A stretch of DNA of 64,000 bases from JAWLHU01 sp041690255 (GCA_041690255.1 JAWLHU010000017.1:90438-154437); one strand, 5' to 3'. Positions 40,468-49,723 are shown, counted from the first letter of the stretch. Notes: a model not told the origin generated them from the sequence alone. A program made the numbers and translations.

Positions 40468-42237
40468 TTACTTCATCCGCTCCATTTCGAACGGATAGCC
40501 ATACTGCTCAAGGACCGCTTTTACCACACCCTCGCCCTTCTCATCGAGCTCGAATGTGACATAGGCTTCCGGAACCCCCTTCAGCCCGAACCGGGAACCG
40601 AGGGGCAACAGGACGAAGGCAGGCTGACCCGGTAGGTTGAGGCTGAGTTCGGTGCCGGAGAGGGTGATCTCGACCACATCGCCCATGAAGCTGTACTGGC
40701 CCACCAGCTTCTTCAGGTACTCCGGGTCTCGCAGCTTGGGGTCGGCGATGCGTGTGAGCGCAACGGGCCTGCCCTCCAGCTCGAAGTCGACCAGGAGCCG
40801 GGTGATCTCCCCCTTGACGTTGGTCTCGAAGTAGAAGGGGAGGTCAATCGGTGTTTCCGGGCTGATCGGGCCGGCAAAGTGGCCGAAGCCCTTGTGAGTG
40901 AGGGGGATCGTGGTGCTGTAGTAGACAGCCTGCAGGTTCTCGCCGGCCAGTTCAATGCGCACTGTGCCGTAAACGGGGTGGATGTACTCGCCAACGTAGA
41001 CCGCGGGGTCGCGCAGGAGGGGAGCGGTGGGGGAAGGGGCAAGCATGGCGGCGAGGTCGGCTTCGGACAAGGCCTTCATGGTGGCGTTCCAGTCGAAGGC
41101 AGGCATGCCAAGGAGCCGGTCCATGAGGTGGTTGGCCACCACGAAGAGCGCCGGTGAACTGTCAAGGTTGGTCAGGACCACCACACCCATCCCCTTCTGC
41201 GGCACCATGGAGATGTAGGCACCATAGCCCGGGTTCCGACCGCTGTGGCTCAACATGAGATGGCCGCCGTACTCCTCGACATCCCAGCCGAGCGCATACC
41301 CGTTGAAGGAGCCCGAGGCGGAGGGCTTGGAGATCTGGATCGTGTGAAGGTCGGCCACGCCGCCGGGGCTCAGCAACTGCCGGTCATCCACCCGGCCCTG
41401 GTTCAGATGCAGGGAGAGCCACTTGAGCATATCGGCCACCGAGGAGTTCATGGCGCCACCGGGACCGGCGCTCGTGGTATCCGAGTAGGGCAGCTTGACG
41501 AGTTTGCCCTCCTGCAGGGCGTATGGCAGAGCGGAGTCGGCTGCGGTCTCAAGTCCCGCAGGGCCGAAGTTGGTGCTGCTCATGCCCAGGGGGTTCAGGA
41601 TCCGGTCGCGGACAAGGGCGTCCCAGGTCTGGCCGGTCGCCTGGCGCATCGCCTCACCAAGTACAACATAACCGAGATTGCTGTACCGGTAGGTGGTGCG
41701 GAAATCGTAGAGCGGATCCACATGGTTCAGGTTGGTCATCAGTGCCGCCGGATCAATGTCCGGGCGGTAGAGGAACGGCAGATCCACGGACGGCATTCCG
41801 GTGCGGTGCGAGGCCCAGTCCCGGGCCGTCACCCGATCGCTGACCCAGGGGTCCTTCAGCCGCAGACCGGGGAGATAATCCCGAATCGGGAGATCCCAAC
41901 TGAGGGTGCCATCCTCCGCGAGTGACTGGATGGTAGCCGTTGTGAACGCCTTGGTGAGCGAAGCGATGCCGAACACCGTGTTCTCGGTAACCGGAAGGCC
42001 GGTGTCGATCCCGCGCTCACCGTATCCCTTGGCCAGGACCACCTGGCCGTTTTGAATCACGCCGACCGCCATCCCGGGCAGGTGCCAGTCGGCCATGACA
42101 CCTTCGACAAAGGCGTCGACGTCTGCCAGTGGGCTGGGCGGCGAGGGCAGAGGGGCCGCAGCAGCCAAGCTGCCCCCACCCAGGTTTGCAATGACCAGAA
42201 GCGCACAGAGGAGAGCCAGAAATCGTCTGAAGGCCAT
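40468..42237 (-). CDS. Exported serine hydrolase, beta-lactamase / class C PBP family
   Basis: A 589-residue exported protein: signal peptide at residues 1-27 (RRFLALLCALLVIANLGGG, ending around AAAA-P). The serine beta-lactamase-like domain (about 40-370) has SLTK as the nucleophile tetrad, YSN as the second motif and HSG as the third. The last 190 residues form a beta-rich C-terminal domain like the DUF3471-type lipocalin-fold extension. Such enzymes are esterases, D-amino peptidases or carboxypeptidases. The ATG at 42237 is 8 bases after GGAGG; a start 5 codons earlier would overlap that site. 42238-42474 holds no gene. Confidence 0.9.
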   Translation of the reverse strand: MAFRRFLALLCALLVIANLGGGSLAAAAPLPSPPSPLADVDAFVEGVMADWHLPGMAVGVIQNGQVVLAKGYGERGIDTGLPVTENTVFGIASLTKAFTTATIQSLAEDGTLSWDLPIRDYLPGLRLKDPWVSDRVTARDWASHRTGMPSVDLPFLYRPDIDPAALMTNLNHVDPLYDFRTTYRYSNLGYVVLGEAMRQATGQTWDALVRDRILNPLGMSSTNFGPAGLETAADSALPYALQEGKLVKLPYSDTTSAGPGGAMNSSVADMLKWLSLHLNQGRVDDRQLLSPGGVADLHTIQISKPSASGSFNGYALGWDVEEYGGHLMLSHSGRNPGYGAYISMVPQKGMGVVVLTNLDSSPALFVVANHLMDRLLGMPAFDWNATMKALSEADLAAMLAPSPTAPLLRDPAVYVGEYIHPVYGTVRIELAGENLQAVYYSTTIPLTHKGFGHFAGPISPETPIDLPFYFETNVKGEITRLLVDFELEGRPVALTRIADPKLRDPEYLKKLVGQYSFMGDVVEITLSGTELSLNLPGQPAFVLLPLGSRFGLKGVPEAYVTFELDEKGEGVVKAVLEQYGYPFEMERMK

Positions 42238-42474
42238 GTCGAAACCCTCCAATCAGACCGTGTGTCCAGAAGAAGAACCTCCTGTCGGTCTTCATGGTAG
42301 GGGCCCTACCTTACGGGGAGCTAAACGGAGCTTTACATCTGCCACAACAAGGGCTGTAGCAGTCGTGTGGGAATCTTTCATGTATACCCACAAGAATATG
42401 ATGGGCCCGTACGAATTCATTAATGCAGGCTGATGCAGGCATGCCCCAGGACTTGACTCAAGGAGGGTTCACAG

Positions 42475-43512
42475 ATGCGGACGAGACGGTTTGCGAAATG
42501 GCTATCTCCCCTTTTGGTCATGGGTCTGCTCATGACCCTCATGGCCGGCTTCGGCGCCGCCGCCGACGAGCAGATGCTGCTGGTGAGCGGCCCCGGCTCC
42601 GCAGCGACCTATGAGACGATCGAGAGCGACACCATGCCGGACTGGGCGGACTGGGTGGCACTTGGCACCGCGGTTGCACCATCCGCCAATCCGTGGGGGG
42701 ACCTGATTCCGGGAGCCGCATGGATCTCCAATTCGACCGACCCGGACCCGGCCGCTGAGACGGCCCGGTGGCGGCGCTTTACGGTCACCTTTGACCTGCC
42801 CTGCAACGCGGTGAACGCGGCTGCTACGATCGAGTTCTCGGGCGACAACGAGGTCTACCTCTTCCAGGGCGAGACCGAACTCTTCGGTGCAGCGAATGCC
42901 GGCTACGATGACTGGCGGGCGGTGAAGAGCGTCGCATTCACCCCGGTGCCGGGCACCAACACCCTGGAGTTCCTCGTCAAGAACTGGGCTTGGAACGCAG
43001 AGAACCCCACGGCGCTGATCTACAGCGCGGTCGTCGACTACGATCTGGCCGAGGGAGCGACCGCGGTCGAGTTCATGGGACCGATCGTGCACGCGAACTT
43101 TGCGATGCGTGAGGGCTCGACCATTCCCGTCAAGTTCGCCGTGACGGGCGGCTGCGGCGAGTCGACCATGGAGCCGCAGGAGAACATCCACCTGACGATT
43201 TCCGGCGCGGATGAGTTCCTCCTGGACATCCCGCAGGGCACCGGCACCGACGCCCTTCGCTACGATGAGATGGACTACACCTACGTCGCCAACCTGCGGG
43301 ATCTGCCAGCCGGCCAGTACACGCTGGGCGTCTACGCCGGGGAGCAACTGCTCGGCTCCATGGACTTCGCAGTCCTGGCCGATCCGGGCGTCAACCGGGG
43401 GAACGGCCAGATGGGTGAGCCGAAGGGCGAGCCCAACTATGGCAAGAGCCTGGAGATGAAGGCCAACGGCGGCAACAGCGCCGGCAAGGGGAACTACCGG
43501 CTGATCCCGTAG
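42475..43512 (+). CDS. Secreted protein with galactose-binding-like and PxKF domains
   Basis: A 345-residue exported protein with a signal peptide (residues 1-29, cleavage near GAAA-DE). Residues 30-200 look like a jelly-roll domain (VTFDLPCN, ATIEFSGDNEVYLFQG, NTLEFLVKNW). Residues about 200-305 resemble the PxKF domain: FMGPIVHANFAMREGSTIPVKFAVTGGC is the hallmark, cited here as REGSTIPVKFAVTGGC. The last 35 residues are Gly/Asn/Lys-rich. A single cysteine pair (near residues 106 and 227) could form a disulfide. Probably a cell-surface or matrix protein; no enzymatic motif. AAGGAGGG precedes the ATG. Confidence 0.75.
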   Translation: MRTRRFAKWLSPLLVMGLLMTLMAGFGAAADEQMLLVSGPGSAATYETIESDTMPDWADWVALGTAVAPSANPWGDLIPGAAWISNSTDPDPAAETARWRRFTVTFDLPCNAVNAAATIEFSGDNEVYLFQGETELFGAANAGYDDWRAVKSVAFTPVPGTNTLEFLVKNWAWNAENPTALIYSAVVDYDLAEGATAVEFMGPIVHANFAMREGSTIPVKFAVTGGCGESTMEPQENIHLTISGADEFLLDIPQGTGTDALRYDEMDYTYVANLRDLPAGQYTLGVYAGEQLLGSMDFAVLADPGVNRGNGQMGEPKGEPNYGKSLEMKANGGNSAGKGNYRLIP

Positions 43513-43557
43513 ACCGCACGAATGGGAGGTCTTGTACGGAACCGCTGGCGGAGCCCC

Positions 43558-43596
43558 TTGCAACAACCCCATCCTGTGATACGATAGATGTCGTAT
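43558..43596 (+). promoter_or_regulatory. Promoter and dyad before GntR-RCK_C gene
   Basis: TTGCAA (43558-43563), a 16-base spacer and TACGAT (43580-43585). The dyad ATACGA-tagatg-TCGTAT (43579-43596) overlaps the -10 and start point, suggesting autorepression. Confidence 0.55.
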
Positions 43597-43622
43597 TCTT
43601 GACAGGACAGGAGCTGAAGCAA

Positions 43623-44267
43623 GTGAAGCGGGAGCCCAGTGGAAAGGCACGGTACGAGGGCATTGCCCAGGACCTGGCCCGCCGGATTGCCAACAACGAA
43701 CTCGCGGAGGGGGCCCGCATTCTGGGGCGCTCAAGCCTGGCCGGCACCTACCAGGTCTCGCCCGAAACGATCCGGCGGGCCGTGGCGATCCTTCATGAGC
43801 GAGGCGTCGTCCAGGCGGTGGCCGGCTCTGGAGTTCGGGTTCTCTCCCGGCTCGCCGCCCAGGAGTACCTGGACTCCATGCGCGCCCAGTCCAAGCTGGA
43901 GGAGGGGGCGCGGGAGCTGCGCAACCTGCTGCGCCGCCGGCGTGAGCTGGACGGGCAGATCGAGGCTTCGATCGACCGGCTCCTCTCCCAGGCAACCGGT
44001 GCGCTGGCCACCCGCCATGTCGATGAGATTACCATTGCGCCGGACTCCTGGGTCGTGGGCCGCTCCCTTGACGCGATCCGCCTTCGCTCCTCCACCGGTG
44101 CGACGGTGATCGCCCTCTCGCGCGGCGAGACCGACACCTTCTCCCCACCTGCCGACATGCTTCTGGCAGCCGGTGACGTACTGACCCTGGTCGGTTCGGA
44201 AACGGCCCGCACCTGGGCTCGCAAGTTGTTTGAATCGACAGAGTCTCCAACCGAACCGACAACATGA
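43623..44267 (+). CDS. GntR-RCK_C regulator, BusR-like
   Basis: A 214-residue regulator with an N-terminal GntR winged helix (about residues 12-75, LARRIANNELAEGARILG then YQVSPETIRRAVAILHERGVV), a coiled-coil linker (about 85-130, rich in RRRREL) and a C-terminal RCK_C/TrkA_C domain (about 135-205, ITIAPDSWVVGRSLDAIRLR and LLAAGDVLTLVG). This is the architecture of BusR, which binds cyclic di-AMP through RCK_C and represses osmolyte uptake. GTG at 43623 is chosen since AGGAG lies 10 bases upstream. An opuC operon and a second GntR gene follow, fitting osmotic control. Confidence 0.85.
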   Translation: MKREPSGKARYEGIAQDLARRIANNELAEGARILGRSSLAGTYQVSPETIRRAVAILHERGVVQAVAGSGVRVLSRLAAQEYLDSMRAQSKLEEGARELRNLLRRRRELDGQIEASIDRLLSQATGALATRHVDEITIAPDSWVVGRSLDAIRLRSSTGATVIALSRGETDTFSPPADMLLAAGDVLTLVGSETARTWARKLFESTESPTEPTT

Positions 44268-44282
44268 AACGAATCCGACAAC

Positions 44283-44320
44283 AAACCGCCAACATCCAAG
44301 TTGGCGGTTTTTCTTTTTTT
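44283..44320 (+). terminator. Rho-independent terminator after BusR-like gene
   Basis: AAACCGCCAAC paired with GTTGGCGGTTT around a 6-base loop, followed by a run of T with one C. It separates the first regulator from the second regulator-opuC unit. Confidence 0.95.
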
Positions 44321-44391
44321 GATGTGGCCTCAATCCTTGTGTGGCAAAGATTTGACTGAATCGGGTACCCATCTTCCAGGGAAGCGAGCAT

Positions 44392-44431
44392 TTGACATGT
44401 GACAACTTACTGTGTTAGCCTTAGGTTGTCA
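44392..44431 (+). promoter_or_regulatory. Promoter with bipartite dyad before second GntR gene
   Basis: TTGACA (44392-44397) with a weak -10 near 44415. The halves TGACAAC (44400-44406) and GTTGTCA (44425-44431) form a perfect 7-bp dyad with an 18-base gap. Long-gapped bipartite operators are known for BusR, so this may be the site of the regulators encoded on either side. Confidence 0.6.
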
Positions 44432-44472
44432 GTTTGCTGCGACCTCCCCCGGAAGGGAAGGGAGGAGATCGT

Positions 44473-44886
44473 ATGACACAAGGTTGGCACAGCCAGTACG
44501 AGGCGATTGCCCTGGACATTGCCGAGACGATCGCTCAAGGTCGGTTACAGGAGGGTGAGCGGTTCTCTTGCCGCAAGTTCGCCAGTCGCTATCAGGTCTC
44601 TGCGGAGACGGTCCGGCGTGCCGCTGGTCTGCTGGCGGGTGAGGGAGTTGTCCAGTTGGAGGCCGGAAGCGGCGTGATCGTCGCCTCACGCTCCCTGGCC
44701 ACGGCCTATCGGCGGCGGGTGAGGACACAGGAGGTCATGCAGCAGATTCAGTCCGAACTCCTTGCCCTCATGGACCAGCGCAGGCATTTGGATCAGGCGA
44801 TTACCCGGACGCTTGAGCGGTTACTCGATCAGGCGGGGCGGGTTGAACTCCCGGAACAGGAGAGCCACGCAAGCGATTCACGATAG
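44473..44886 (+). CDS. GntR-type regulator lacking RCK_C, first gene of opuC unit
   Basis: A 137-residue protein closely similar in layout to the preceding regulator: GntR winged helix (about residues 6-65; FASRYQVSAETVRRAAGLLAGEGVV) and a helical segment (QQIQSELLALMDQRRHLDQAITRTLERLLDQ), but it ends where the RCK_C domain would begin. So it can bind DNA and dimerise through the coiled coil but has no cyclic di-AMP sensor. GGGAGGAG precedes the ATG. The opuCA start is 12 bases after its stop, so it is cotranscribed with the transporter. It could act with the full-length paralogue in mixed dimers; that is speculative. Confidence 0.85.
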   Translation: MTQGWHSQYEAIALDIAETIAQGRLQEGERFSCRKFASRYQVSAETVRRAAGLLAGEGVVQLEAGSGVIVASRSLATAYRRRVRTQEVMQQIQSELLALMDQRRHLDQAITRTLERLLDQAGRVELPEQESHASDSR

Positions 44887-44898
44887 AGGAGGGTACAC

Positions 44899-46029
44899 AT
44901 GGTTCGTTTTGAGAACGTCAGCAAGGTGTATCCCGACGGAACCCGCGCAGTCGACAACCTTACTCTTGACATTGAGCGGGGCGAGTTTGTCTGCTTTATC
45001 GGACCATCGGGATGCGGCAAGACCACGACCATGAAGATGATTAACCGGCTTCATGAACCGACAGCCGGCCGGATCTTTGTGAATGGCAAAGATATCATGT
45101 CCATGGATGCGGTCACCCTGCGGCGTGGCATTGGGTACGTGATTCAGCAGGTCGGTCTCTTTCCGCACATGACGATTGCGCAGAATATCGAACTGGTGCC
45201 GAAGCTGCTCGGCTGGGAGCCGGCGAAGCGGCAGGCCCGGGTGGAGGAGCTTCTGCCCATGGTCGGCATGGATCCGGAGGTCTTCGCCGGCCGGTATCCC
45301 CGGGAGCTATCCGGCGGTCAGCAGCAGCGTGTCGGCGTCCTCCGGGCGCTGGCGGCCGAGCCGGACCTGATCCTGATGGATGAGCCCTTCGGCGCCCTGG
45401 ATCCGATCACTCGGGAGGCCCTGCAGGACGAGTTGAAGCGGCTGCAGGCAAAGCTGAAGAAGACGATCGTCTTCGTCACCCACGATATGGATGAAGCCCT
45501 GAAGCTGGCGGATCGCATCGTGATCATGAAGGATGGCCAGATCCATCAGGTCGCATCGCCCGAGGAGCTGCTCCGCAACCCGAAGGATGAGTTCGTGGCG
45601 CAGTTCATCGGCCGGGAACGTCTCTCCGCCTCGCCGGAGATGCTCTCTGTGGCCGAGGTGATGATAAAGAATCCGGTCACCACCGACCCGGGCCACGGCC
45701 TGGCGGAGGCGGTAGCGACTATGAAGAAGCGGCGGGTCAACTCGCTGCTGGTGACCGATGAGAACGACCGGCTCCTCGGGATCGTGACCGCCCGTGACCT
45801 GGAGCGGAACCGGACCGGCTACAAAACCGTGGCCGAGATCATGCGGACCGACCTGCCGACGGTCTCCCCGGAGGCGACCCTGCAGGTGGCCCTGGAGCGG
45901 ATGCTCCTCGACCGGCTGGAGTTCCTGCCGGTGGTGGAGCAGGACGGCAAGCTGGTGGGCCTGATCACCAACACCACGCTGGTCGATGCCCTCTCCCGGT
46001 CCGTCTGGACGGAAGGTGAGAGCGCATGA
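44899..46029 (+). CDS. opuCA: Osmoprotectant ABC transporter ATP-binding protein with CBS pair
   Basis: A 376-residue ATPase of the OpuCA/ProV group for glycine betaine, carnitine or choline uptake. Walker A is GPSGCGKTT (about residues 35-43), the signature LSGGQQQR at about 135, Walker B LILMDEPFGALDP. After residue 250 come two CBS motifs (VAEVMIKNPVTTDPGHG and VAEIMRTDLPTVSP), which sense ionic strength or adenine nucleotides in OpuA and cyclic di-AMP in OpuCA of some Firmicutes. AGGAGGGT precedes the ATG. It overlaps the permease gene by 4 bases. Confidence 0.95.
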   Translation: MVRFENVSKVYPDGTRAVDNLTLDIERGEFVCFIGPSGCGKTTTMKMINRLHEPTAGRIFVNGKDIMSMDAVTLRRGIGYVIQQVGLFPHMTIAQNIELVPKLLGWEPAKRQARVEELLPMVGMDPEVFAGRYPRELSGGQQQRVGVLRALAAEPDLILMDEPFGALDPITREALQDELKRLQAKLKKTIVFVTHDMDEALKLADRIVIMKDGQIHQVASPEELLRNPKDEFVAQFIGRERLSASPEMLSVAEVMIKNPVTTDPGHGLAEAVATMKKRRVNSLLVTDENDRLLGIVTARDLERNRTGYKTVAEIMRTDLPTVSPEATLQVALERMLLDRLEFLPVVEQDGKLVGLITNTTLVDALSRSVWTEGESA

Positions 46030-46673
46030 TTCAGGAGCTGTCAAAAGCCTTCTCTGACCCGAAGATCTGGGAGAAGATCGGTGCCCAGACGGTGGAGCAT
46101 CTCTACCTGTCGCTCACGGCAGTCGCCCTGGCGCTCCTGGTCGCCGTGCCCGCAGGGATCCTCCTCAGCCGGCGGCCGAAGCTGGCACAGCCGGTCATGA
46201 CGGTGGTGGGCCTGCTCCAGACCCTGCCTTCCGTAGCCCTGCTCGCCTTTATGATCCCGTTCATGTCGATCGGCAACAAGCCGGCGATCGCAGCGCTCTT
46301 CCTTTACGCCCTGCTGCCGATCCTGCGGAACACCTACACCGGCATTCGCAGCGTCGATCCCGCCGCCAAGGAGGCGGGCCGGGGCATGGGCATGACCCCG
46401 CTCCAGCTGCTCTTCCTCGTGGAACTGCCGCTCTCGTTCCGAGTCATCATGAGCGGGGTCCGGGTCTCCACGGTCCTGATCATCGGCTGGGCGACGCTGG
46501 CCGCCTTCGTGGGCGGCGGTGGACTTGGGCAGTTGATCATGTCCGGCTTCGCCATGGTCCGTGGCAGTCTGATCCTGGCGGGTGGCATTCCCGTCACGGT
46601 CATGGCCCTGCTGACCGACTTCCTCCTGGGCCGGTTGGAGCGTGCTGTCACGCCCCGCGGCCTGCGGGTATAG
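46026..46673 (+). CDS. opuCB: Osmoprotectant ABC transporter permease
   Basis: A 215-residue permease with about five or six helices. The EAA loop reads EAGRGMGMTPLQLLFLVELP (about residues 117-136), which docks on OpuCA. Overlap with opuCA (ATGA) shows translational coupling. With OpuCD it forms the membrane channel of the betaine/carnitine/choline importer. Confidence 0.94.
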   Translation: MIQELSKAFSDPKIWEKIGAQTVEHLYLSLTAVALALLVAVPAGILLSRRPKLAQPVMTVVGLLQTLPSVALLAFMIPFMSIGNKPAIAALFLYALLPILRNTYTGIRSVDPAAKEAGRGMGMTPLQLLFLVELPLSFRVIMSGVRVSTVLIIGWATLAAFVGGGGLGQLIMSGFAMVRGSLILAGGIPVTVMALLTDFLLGRLERAVTPRGLRV

Positions 46674-46688
46674 GAGGGAGGAAGCACG

Positions 46689-47351
46689 ATGGAACTACTA
46701 CTCAAGACCTTTGAATATATGAGCAACCACGCCCCAAGGCTGCTGGATCTGACCGGGCAGCACCTGAAGCTGGCCCTGTTGGGGGTTCTCTACGGCGCCA
46801 TTCTGGCGATTCCGCTCGGCTATCTGATCAGCCGGTACAAGAAGCTGGCCGACCCGGTTCTCTGGGTGGCCAACGCCCTGCAGACCGTCCCGGCCCTGGC
46901 CTTCGTCGGCTTTGTGATGCTCTTCCTGGGCCTCACCCCGGCGACCGGCATTACCGTGATCTTCTTCTACTCGCTCATGCCGATCATCCGGGCGACGTAC
47001 ACCGGCATTACCTCGGTCGATCCGGCTATGATCGAGGCCGCACGGGGTATGGGCATGACCCGCTTGCAGATCCTGCGCATGGTCCAGGTGCCCCTGTCAC
47101 TGGCCGTCCTGATGGTCGGCATCCGCATTGCGACGGTGATTGCCATCGGCACGGCGGCGATCATGTCGCTGGCGGGCGCCGGTGGCCTGGGACAGGAGAT
47201 CTTCGCCGGCATTGACCGGGTCCAGGACCGCATGATCCTGGCCGGCGCCCTGCCCGCTGCTGCCTTGGCGGTTGCGGCAGAGCTTGGGTTCAGCGCCCTG
47301 GAGCGGCTTCTGACGCCCCGTGGCCTCCGGCAGACCTCGACGGTCCGCTAG
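46689..47351 (+). CDS. opuCD: Osmoprotectant ABC transporter permease
   Basis: A 220-residue permease paralogous to the preceding one, with the EAA loop EAARGMGMTRLQILRMVQVP (about residues 115-134) and the helix motif SLAGAGGLGQEIFAGI near 160. Gene order ATPase, permease, permease, binding protein differs from B. subtilis opuC (CA-CB-CC-CD), where the binding protein lies between the permeases. GGAGGGAGGAA precedes the ATG. Confidence 0.94.
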   Translation: MELLLKTFEYMSNHAPRLLDLTGQHLKLALLGVLYGAILAIPLGYLISRYKKLADPVLWVANALQTVPALAFVGFVMLFLGLTPATGITVIFFYSLMPIIRATYTGITSVDPAMIEAARGMGMTRLQILRMVQVPLSLAVLMVGIRIATVIAIGTAAIMSLAGAGGLGQEIFAGIDRVQDRMILAGALPAAALAVAAELGFSALERLLTPRGLRQTSTVR

Positions 47352-47476
47352 TCCTGACCCGACTCATCACGCCATTTGCGGCGCACGGGTTGCCGCCCTG
47401 GCTGCGGCAGCCCGGGTGCCATGGGCGCCGGCCCCCTGTCGGCGCAGCACATATATCTGAAGGGGGAAACATCTCT

Positions 47477-48400
47477 ATGACTCGATCCCGAAAGCGTATG
47501 TTCTATGCGATCACCGCGGCCCTGCTCTCGCTGGCTCTCCTCGCTGGTTGCGGTGGTGCCGGCGGCAGCGGCTCCGGCGACAAGAAGATCACGGTCGGCT
47601 CCAAGGACTTCACGGAGAACATCGTCCTGGGTGAGCTGGTCGCCCAGTTGGTCGAGGGCAACACCGACATTACGGTCGTGCGGAAGCTGAATCTGGGCGG
47701 CACCTCCGTCAACTTTGACGGCCTGAAGAACGGCGACCTCGACATGTACGCCGATTACGACGGCACCGGCTATGGCGTCCACCTGCAGCACACCGATCCG
47801 ATCACCGATCCGACCAAGGTGTATGACCAGGTGAAGAAGGAGTTCGAGGAGAAGTGGCAGATCACGTGGTCCAAGCCCTTCGGCTTCAACAACACCTACG
47901 CCCTGGCCATGCCCCGCAAGATCGCGGAGCAGCATAACATTGTGACCTACTCCGACCTGGCCAAGGTCTCCGACCAGTTCGTCTTCGGCACGACCAATGA
48001 GTTCATGGGCCGAGAGGCCGACGGCTACAACCCGCTGGTCAAGGAGTACGGCTTCAAGTTCAAGGATGCCAAGACCATGCAGACCGGCCTGCGCTACAAG
48101 GCGATCGAGAACGGCGATATCCAGGTCATGGATGCCTACGCCACCGACGGCAAGCTGAAGGAGTTCGACATGAAGCTCCTGGTCGACGACAAGAACTTCT
48201 TCCCGCCCTACAACGCCGCCATGCTGGTCCGTATGGACACCGTGAAGAAGTACCCCGAGCTCATGGAGGCGATCGACAAGCTCGCCGGCAAGCTGACCGA
48301 TGAGAAGATGCAGGAGCTGAACTACCTGGTCGACGTGAAGGGCGAGGACGTCCAGAAGGTAGCCAAGGACTTCCTGACCAAGGAAGGCCTGATCAAGTAG
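47477..48400 (+). CDS. opuCC: Osmoprotectant-binding lipoprotein
   Basis: A 307-residue substrate-binding lipoprotein. Signal with lipobox LLAGC at about residues 20-24, a Gly/Ser linker, then KKITVGSKDFTENIVLGELV, the standard opening of the OpuAC/ProX-type domain (quoted to VGSKDFTENIVLGEL), YADYDGTGYG and the aromatic residues of the quaternary-ammonium cage, including Y, W and F in WSKPFGFNNTYALAM. Likely ligands are glycine betaine, carnitine or choline. It follows opuCD after a 125-base gap that contains no separate terminator. Confidence 0.94.
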   Translation: MTRSRKRMFYAITAALLSLALLAGCGGAGGSGSGDKKITVGSKDFTENIVLGELVAQLVEGNTDITVVRKLNLGGTSVNFDGLKNGDLDMYADYDGTGYGVHLQHTDPITDPTKVYDQVKKEFEEKWQITWSKPFGFNNTYALAMPRKIAEQHNIVTYSDLAKVSDQFVFGTTNEFMGREADGYNPLVKEYGFKFKDAKTMQTGLRYKAIENGDIQVMDAYATDGKLKEFDMKLLVDDKNFFPPYNAAMLVRMDTVKKYPELMEAIDKLAGKLTDEKMQELNYLVDVKGEDVQKVAKDFLTKEGLIK

Positions 48401-48568
48401 GCCAAACGCCTTGCCATCTGCCGACATCACCTTCTATGATGGAGGTAATCGCCCAAACCGGTAAGGCTTGAACCGACATGGAAGGACCTCGGACCGCCGT
48501 CGGGCATGGAGCCCGTGCAGGGGGCCGGGGTCCTCTCGCTTGCCGGGCTGCGAGACAGGAGGGTCTGC
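48401..48568 (+). other. Structured interval before mscS-like gene
   Basis: The interval between opuCC and the MscS gene can fold into nested stems: GGACC with GGTCC enclosing GGGC-atgga-GCCC (about 48485-48532). There is no T-run and no match to the cyclic di-AMP ydaO riboswitch that I can see. It may be a leader structure of the channel gene or processing site of a long transcript. Confidence 0.35.
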
Positions 48569-49723
48569 ATGAATCAGTTGCTGGAGACGCTGCAGAGCAT
48601 CTGGATGGAGCACTGGATGGCCTGGGCCTTCTTTGCCGGCTACCTGGCGATCACCTGGCTGGTTGCCTGGGCGGCCAAGCGGGCACTGAAGGGGATCATT
48701 CCGAAGCTGACCGCCCGCTCCAAGAGCACGCTGGATGACCGGCTGGCGGAGGCGTCAGCCAATCCGGTTCGGTACGCGATCTGGGCGATCGGTCTGCGCA
48801 TGGCGCTGGCATCGCTGAAGAGCAATATCCCATCCTTCGGCGATGTGGTCGTCGATGGTGCGGTGAAGGCCGGGGCATACTCGGTCCAGTTTGGGTGGGC
48901 GGAGCACGTTGCTGAGGCGCTGGTAATCCTGGCCCTGACCGCCCTGGTCAACGGGCTGATGAAGGCGGCCCTCGACTGGTACCTCCACGAGCTGGCTGGC
49001 AACAACGAGGCCACCTGGGACGAGGAGCTGCTGCCCCTGGTGAAGCGGGTGCTCTCCCTGGTCATCTACTTCGTCGGCGTCTCGATCATTCTCGAGTCCT
49101 TCGGAATCCATGTCACCGCCCTGATCACCACCGCCGGCGTCGCCTCCCTGGCGGTCGCTCTGGCGGCGCAGGAGACGCTCTCCAACATGCTCGGCGGCCT
49201 GGTGATTCTCGTCGACCGGCCCTTCAAGGTGGGCGAGATCATCGAACTGTCGGATGGCAAGGTGGGCGAGGTGGTCGAGATCGGTCTCCGCTCGACCCGC
49301 ATCCGCCAGTTCGATGGCAACGCCCTGGTCGTACCGAACAAGGATATGGCCAACAGCCGGATCATCAACTACGCCCTGCCTAACCAGCGGTCCGCCATCC
49401 GGCAGACGATCGGAGTCTCCTACGGCAGCGATATGGAGAAGGCGAAGCGGGTCCTGCTGGAGACGCTCCAGGCGCACCCGGAAGTGCTCCAGGACCCGGC
49501 GCCGGGCGTCTGGTTTACCACCTTCAACGCTTCATCTCTGGATCTGTTTATGTCGGCCTGGGTGGAGTCGTACAAGGACCGCTTCCGGGTCATGGACGAG
49601 CTGAACATCGCCATTTTGCGGGCCTTCCGGGAGAATGGGATCGAGATCCCCTTCCCGCAGCAGGATGTCCATCTGCACCTGCCGGAAGGCAAGAACGTGT
49701 CGGTTGAGGAGAACGAGCGGTAG
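48569..49723 (+). CDS. MscS-family mechanosensitive channel
   Basis: A 384-residue small-conductance mechanosensitive channel. Three or four N-terminal helices, then the pore helix region (TTAGVASLAVALAAQETLSNMLGG, quoted as GVASLAVALAAQETLSN) and the beta domain GLVILVDRPFKVGEIIEL, followed by the conserved VPNKDMANSRIINYA and the C-terminal alpha/beta cage. It releases solutes on hypo-osmotic shock, the opposite task of the OpuC importer encoded just upstream; the neighbourhood forms an osmotic-balance cluster. AGGAGGGT precedes the ATG. Confidence 0.93.
   Translation: MNQLLETLQSIWMEHWMAWAFFAGYLAITWLVAWAAKRALKGIIPKLTARSKSTLDDRLAEASANPVRYAIWAIGLRMALASLKSNIPSFGDVVVDGAVKAGAYSVQFGWAEHVAEALVILALTALVNGLMKAALDWYLHELAGNNEATWDEELLPLVKRVLSLVIYFVGVSIILESFGIHVTALITTAGVASLAVALAAQETLSNMLGGLVILVDRPFKVGEIIELSDGKVGEVVEIGLRSTRIRQFDGNALVVPNKDMANSRIINYALPNQRSAIRQTIGVSYGSDMEKAKRVLLETLQAHPEVLQDPAPGVWFTTFNASSLDLFMSAWVESYKDRFRVMDELNIAILRAFRENGIEIPFPQQDVHLHLPEGKNVSVEENER

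Noticed and set aside
48401..48568. Cyclic di-AMP (ydaO-type) riboswitch before the MscS gene
   Set aside because: The context made it attractive, but the expected conserved motifs were not found; only generic stems are present.
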